Shown: one piece after another, positions 53,287-56,501 of the stretch
Numbering within the stretch: the stretch's first letter is position 1
How the letters are laid out: each line of letters begins with the position of its first letter
From: Gammaproteobacteria bacterium
GTDB lineage: Bacteria > Pseudomonadota > Gammaproteobacteria > Pseudomonadales > Azotimanducaceae
Reading direction: 5' to 3'
Assembly: GCA_003248125.1 (NCBI GenBank)
Contig: QJXZ01000177.1
Span: 1 to 56,501 of the forward strand
Length of the DNA: 56,501 nt
Translations under genes and position numbers: made by a program
The notes under the pieces: generated by a model
What the model was told of the DNA's origin: nothing
Database searches by the model: none
The model's input: only the letters and a program-made list of their open reading frames with translations

Positions 53287-54555
53287 TCAAATCGATGGAG
53301 GCGTGGGGCGCGGTATGTGCAGAATCAACACCGCCGACAGCAGGTTGGCAGTCGCGACCGTGAGTAAGGCGCCGACGTAATCACCGATAACGTCATGGTA
53401 GACGGAGACAGCGAGCGGCGCACCGGCCGCGAACAGCAGCGAAAACGGCATGGCCGCACTGCGCACGGCGCCCAGATACCGACGCCCGAAGAAGCGCGCC
53501 CAAATCACCTCCGACAGCGGGATCATGCCGCCCCAGCCGCAACCCAACAGAAAGTAGCCAGCGAACACGCCGGCCAAGGATTCGAGCGCCACACTCGCAA
53601 CGATGACGAATACCGACGCACCGGTGAGCAGGGCGCCGCCCGCCGCCAGCGGTCGCGGCTCTACGCGATCGATGAAATGACCCCAAATCGGCTTCGACAC
53701 CAGCGCGGGTACCGAAGCGACGGAGATCATCAGTGCACCCGTAGTCGGTCCGAATCCGGCGTCGCTCAAGTACGGAATGGTCTGTAGCAGCATCACCCCG
53801 ATGTTGATCGTGAACAGCCCAAAGGCTAGCACCAACAAATAAAAGGCCTGAGTCCGCAGCGCATCGCGGCGTGTCAACGAAGTCGCGAACTCGGCCGCGG
53901 CGATTGCCCCACGTCCACTGGCGACCTGCTGAACCGTCCAACCATCCGGATGCCAACCATGGTCTTCTGGCGCGCGTCGCATCACGCCGGCGACCGGTAG
54001 CACGAGCACGAGGGTAACGAGCGCGAGCAGCTGCCAAGTGGCGCGCCAGCCAAATGCTTCGATCAACGCCGCCGTCACAGGCGGCAGCACCACGCCCGCC
54101 ATCGACACACCCATGGCTGACCAGGCGATTGCACGACCACGTAGCTCGACGAACCATTTCGCGAGCGTGACGTTGACCACCAGGTTGCCAATCAATGCCG
54201 CCCCCGCTGACAGCACGAGGCCGTTCAACACGATCCAGCCGGTCAGCGACTCGACCTCCGCAAGCTGGTACAGCGCAACTGCGAGCACCGTCGCCCCGCC
54301 GATCATGAACGGCCGTGCGCCGAAGCGGTCGATGCGCACGCCGATCAGAAAACCAACCAACGCGAGCACGAACTGTCCGAGCGTGCGAGGCAGCGTAAAC
54401 TCCGCTCGCGTCCAGCCGAGCGCGTCACACATCGGTAGCATGAATGCGCCGATCACGTAGTTCTGCATGCCGGCCGAGACGAATTGCGCGACAAACGCAG
54501 CGCCGATCAACCAATAGCCGTAATAGAGGGAGTGGGCGATCGGTGGGTGCGACAA
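53287..54555 (-). CDS. MFS transporter, 12-helix oxalate/formate- or monocarboxylate-type
   Basis: A 422-residue carrier with about twelve hydrophobic segments and an MFS loop near residues 70-75 (GVRIDRFGARPF). The family resembles OFA or monocarboxylate transporters. The start is placed at TTG 54555 because the only upstream ATG lies inside the divergent dehydrogenase gene. The gap to that gene is 31 bp, so they share one short regulatory region. The transported compound could be a carboxylate oxidised by the neighbouring dehydrogenase; this is inference from context. Confidence 0.84.
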   Translation of the reverse strand: MSHPPIAHSLYYGYWLIGAAFVAQFVSAGMQNYVIGAFMLPMCDALGWTRAEFTLPRTLGQFVLALVGFLIGVRIDRFGARPFMIGGATVLAVALYQLAEVESLTGWIVLNGLVLSAGAALIGNLVVNVTLAKWFVELRGRAIAWSAMGVSMAGVVLPPVTAALIEAFGWRATWQLLALVTLVLVLPVAGVMRRAPEDHGWHPDGWTVQQVASGRGAIAAAEFATSLTRRDALRTQAFYLLVLAFGLFTINIGVMLLQTIPYLSDAGFGPTTGALMISVASVPALVSKPIWGHFIDRVEPRPLAAGGALLTGASVFVIVASVALESLAGVFAGYFLLGCGWGGMIPLSEVIWARFFGRRYLGAVRSAAMPFSLLFAAGAPLAVSVYHDVIGDYVGALLTVATANLLSAVLILHIPRPTPPSI

Positions 54556-54586
54556 TCGAACGACTCTGGAAGGAACCCAACAATCT

Positions 54587-55663
54587 ATGCAGGAGCCCGA
54601 AGGCAAAGCAACCTACGCCGCGCACGCACTGGCGCAATTTGTCACCGAATTGCTGGCCGCCGCCGGACTCCCCAAAGACCGCGCCGCCATTGCGGCCGGC
54701 GCGTTCTTGGAGGCCGACTTGCTCGGGTACACGACACACGGGCTCAATCGCGTGCCCGCGAATCTCGAGTGGCTGACCAGTGGCGACACGCGCACCGACG
54801 GCGAGCCCGAAGTGCTGGTCGACCGACCGGCCCTCTTCCATTGGGACGCACATCGACTGCCGGGACCCTGGGTGGTCACGTGCGCGATCCATGAAGCCAT
54901 GCAACGTGTACGCAGCCACGGTGTCGTCACTGCGCTGCTACGCGATTGTCAGCACATCGCGTGTCTCGCCGCCTACTTGATCGAACCGGTGCAGGCAGGC
55001 TTGGTTATTCAGATCGTCGCGAGCTCGCCCGACGACCGCTGTGTAGCGCCCTTCGGCGGCCGCGACGCCGTGTTCTCGCCGAATCCGCTTGCAATCGGCG
55101 CCCCGACGGGCGGTGATCCGATCCTCATCGACGTCACATTGTCGGTGGTGGCCGAGGGTCGCGTGGCCCGTGCCGCCGAACTCGGCGAACCGCTGCCCAG
55201 TCCATGTCTACTGACACCGGCAGGCGAGACCAGCGCAGACGCGCTCGCCTATTGGCGCACACCGAAGGGCACGATCTTGCCCATCGGTGGGCTCGACCAT
55301 GGCCACAAAGGGTCCGCCCTCACACTGTGGAGCGAACTCACTACGCTTGCCATGAGCAACCGTGGTCGCGCCGACTCCAAGGCGTACAGCGAGGCGAACA
55401 CGGTCTGGATCCAAGTGATCGACCCCGATGCATTTGGTTCCCGCGCCGGATTCGAACGCGAAGCTTCGGCCATCGCAGCGCAGTGCCGTGCGAGCCGACC
55501 GAGACCCGGAGTTGACGCCGTGCGGATACCGGGCACACGCGCCTGGCACCTGCGACGCCAACAACTGCAAGAAGGGGTGAGCTTGCATCCGCTCATCATG
55601 CCCAAGCTCGAGCCATGGGCGGCTCGGCTGGGCGTGTCCATGCCTAGACGGCTGTCGGACTAG
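54587..55663 (+). CDS. Malate/L-lactate/sulfolactate dehydrogenase family (Ldh_2)
   Basis: A 358-residue protein of the Ldh_2 family, unrelated to the ordinary malate dehydrogenase. It shows LLGYTTHGLNRVP near the N-terminus, RDCQHIACLAAY, the NPLAIGAPT segment and DHGHKGSALTL with a Lys and Gly pattern typical of the group. The enzyme uses NAD(P) to oxidise a 2-hydroxy acid such as malate, lactate, sulfolactate or ureidoglycolate. Which one cannot be read from sequence. It is divergent from an MFS carrier. Confidence 0.87.
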   Translation: MQEPEGKATYAAHALAQFVTELLAAAGLPKDRAAIAAGAFLEADLLGYTTHGLNRVPANLEWLTSGDTRTDGEPEVLVDRPALFHWDAHRLPGPWVVTCAIHEAMQRVRSHGVVTALLRDCQHIACLAAYLIEPVQAGLVIQIVASSPDDRCVAPFGGRDAVFSPNPLAIGAPTGGDPILIDVTLSVVAEGRVARAAELGEPLPSPCLLTPAGETSADALAYWRTPKGTILPIGGLDHGHKGSALTLWSELTTLAMSNRGRADSKAYSEANTVWIQVIDPDAFGSRAGFEREASAIAAQCRASRPRPGVDAVRIPGTRAWHLRRQQLQEGVSLHPLIMPKLEPWAARLGVSMPRRLSD

Positions 55664-55668
55664 GCACC

Positions 55669-56501
55669 TTGGCGCGTCAGCGACCGCGACGTCGGCGAAC
55701 AAAGGTTGCGTGGTTACCGAGTCCGCGTACACGCAAACGCGCCTGGAAGAGTTTTCGCAAAGCGCCGTATTGGCAGCAGGGCCTGGCCGCGCTGATGGCC
55801 GCCGCCGTGATGCTGGTGGCGCTAAATGGCATCTACCAAGTCGTGCGCAAGCCGTCCGAGCTGTTCTTTCCCGTCAGCGGCGTCCTGCACAAAACTCCCG
55901 CGGAAACCTGGCGTCAATACGGCTTACTGTTCCGAGCGCACGCCACGCCCATCATGACCGCCGAGTTGCTGGCGGCGCTCGCCCAGATCGAAGGGGCCGG
56001 CAATCCGGTGGCGCGCACCTATTGGCGTTGGCGCTTGAGCCCCGATCCGTTCGACGTCTACCGACCGGCCTCGAGTGCCGTCGGCATGTACCAGATCACG
56101 GACGGCACCTTCGTGCAGGCGCGCAAGCTCTGCATCCACGACCACCGCGTCGCCGACGACGGCGCTTGGTACGAATGGCGCAGTTGTTGGTTCAACGGGC
56201 TCTACAGTCGCGTGATTCCTAGCCATGCCATCGAACTCGTCGCTGCCTATCTACACCGCCAGGTGACCAACATCCTGCAACGACGGGGATTGAAGGGCAT
56301 CGGCCTCGCGCGCCAGCAGCAGCTCGCCTCGTTCATTCATCTGTGCGGTGCGGGGGCAGGCGAACGTTTTGCGGCGGCGGGCTTCAACGTCGCGGCGGTT
56401 GCGCGGTGCGGCGATCACGACGTGGCTCGATATCTCGCCAAGGTCGATGCCGTGCGGCGTCAATTCGAGCGCTTCAATTCGCGTGCAAGCCGCGACCGAT
56501 G
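55669..56501 (+). CDS. SLT-fold lytic transglycosylase-like protein (reaches right edge)
   Basis: An open frame of at least 277 codons that runs to the right edge, where the last two bases (TG) probably begin a stop. The start is likely TTG 55669, 5 bp after the dehydrogenase stop; ATG 55795 is an alternative that removes the basic N-terminus RPRRRRTKV. A single membrane helix follows (about residues 37-55, GLAALMAAAVMLVALNGIY). The lysozyme-like domain shows ALAQIEGAGNPVA, with the presumed catalytic Glu in IEGAGNP, then SSAVGMYQITDGTF, typical of SLT folds. It probably cleaves peptidoglycan from the inner membrane. No clear Shine-Dalgarno is visible before TTG. Confidence 0.8.
   Translation, partial: MARQRPRRRRTKVAWLPSPRTRKRAWKSFRKAPYWQQGLAALMAAAVMLVALNGIYQVVRKPSELFFPVSGVLHKTPAETWRQYGLLFRAHATPIMTAELLAALAQIEGAGNPVARTYWRWRLSPDPFDVYRPASSAVGMYQITDGTFVQARKLCIHDHRVADDGAWYEWRSCWFNGLYSRVIPSHAIELVAAYLHRQVTNILQRRGLKGIGLARQQQLASFIHLCGAGAGERFAAAGFNVAAVARCGDHDVARYLAKVDAVRRQFERFNSRASRDR

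Overview
The window is a densely packed, G+C-rich stretch of a bacterial chromosome, about 56.5 kb, most consistent with a gammaproteobacterium or related proteobacterium. Evidence for this is a complete ccoNOQP-ccoGHIS cluster, an LpxL-type lipid A acyltransferase next to an LpxO-type hydroxylase, FixLJ, and a tRNA-Val/tRNA-Asp cluster. I cannot name the genus from sequence alone. Nearly every base lies in a gene and many neighbours overlap by 4-11 bp (ATGA or GTGA). No gene-free stretch exceeds 300 bases. I see no complete insertion sequence, prophage or CRISPR array.

Layout. 1-684: left edge with a short HEPN-like reading frame and an A+T-richer tract with a tandem repeat next to the 3' end of tRNA-Asp, perhaps the end of an integrated island. 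685-1002: three tRNA genes on the minus strand (Val-CAC, Val-TAC, Asp-GTC). 1144-4931: a FixL-type haem-PAS sensor kinase, a FixJ-type regulator and a PncC/CinA-type amidase in overlapping array. 4971-15161: a low-oxygen/stress block. A plus-strand run (hsp20, tandem usp, ccoN-O-Q-P-G-H-I-S, Yip1-family membrane protein) is flanked on both sides by minus-strand single-domain usp genes.

15273-24684: an AGCS alanine/glycine symporter, a hybrid sensor kinase, a PhyH dioxygenase, a serine hydrolase with a small lipoprotein, a UbiH/PHBH-type monooxygenase, a methyltransferase and a saccharopine-dehydrogenase-like protein. 24681-33326: two lipoproteins, then a tight run of MFS carrier, PhyH dioxygenase, single-chain acyl-CoA carboxylase and methyltransferase, ending in a convergent Na+(K+)/H+ antiporter. 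33450-37196 (minus): AGCS symporter, NUDIX hydrolase, TPR protein, di-haem peroxidase.

37294-43019: a complete 2-oxoacid/acetoin-type dehydrogenase operon (E1 alpha, E1 beta, AcoX-like kinase-fold protein, E2, E3). 43049-56501: SDR dehydrogenase, GTP cyclohydrolase II, a gluzincin peptidase, a membrane-anchored coiled-coil protein, a hybrid sensor kinase, an amidohydrolase, LpxO-like and LpxL-like enzymes, an MFS carrier divergent from a malate/lactate-type dehydrogenase, and an SLT-fold protein running to the right edge.

How the genes work together: the clearest logic is FixLJ sensing low oxygen beside the high-affinity cbb3 oxidase and its assembly factors, with three universal stress proteins and a small heat shock protein packed around them. 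No FixK/FNR-type regulator gene is present in the window. The rest is housekeeping and catabolism: a lipoamide-dependent dehydrogenase of unproven substrate, an acyl-CoA carboxylase module, amino acid symport and envelope lipid modification.
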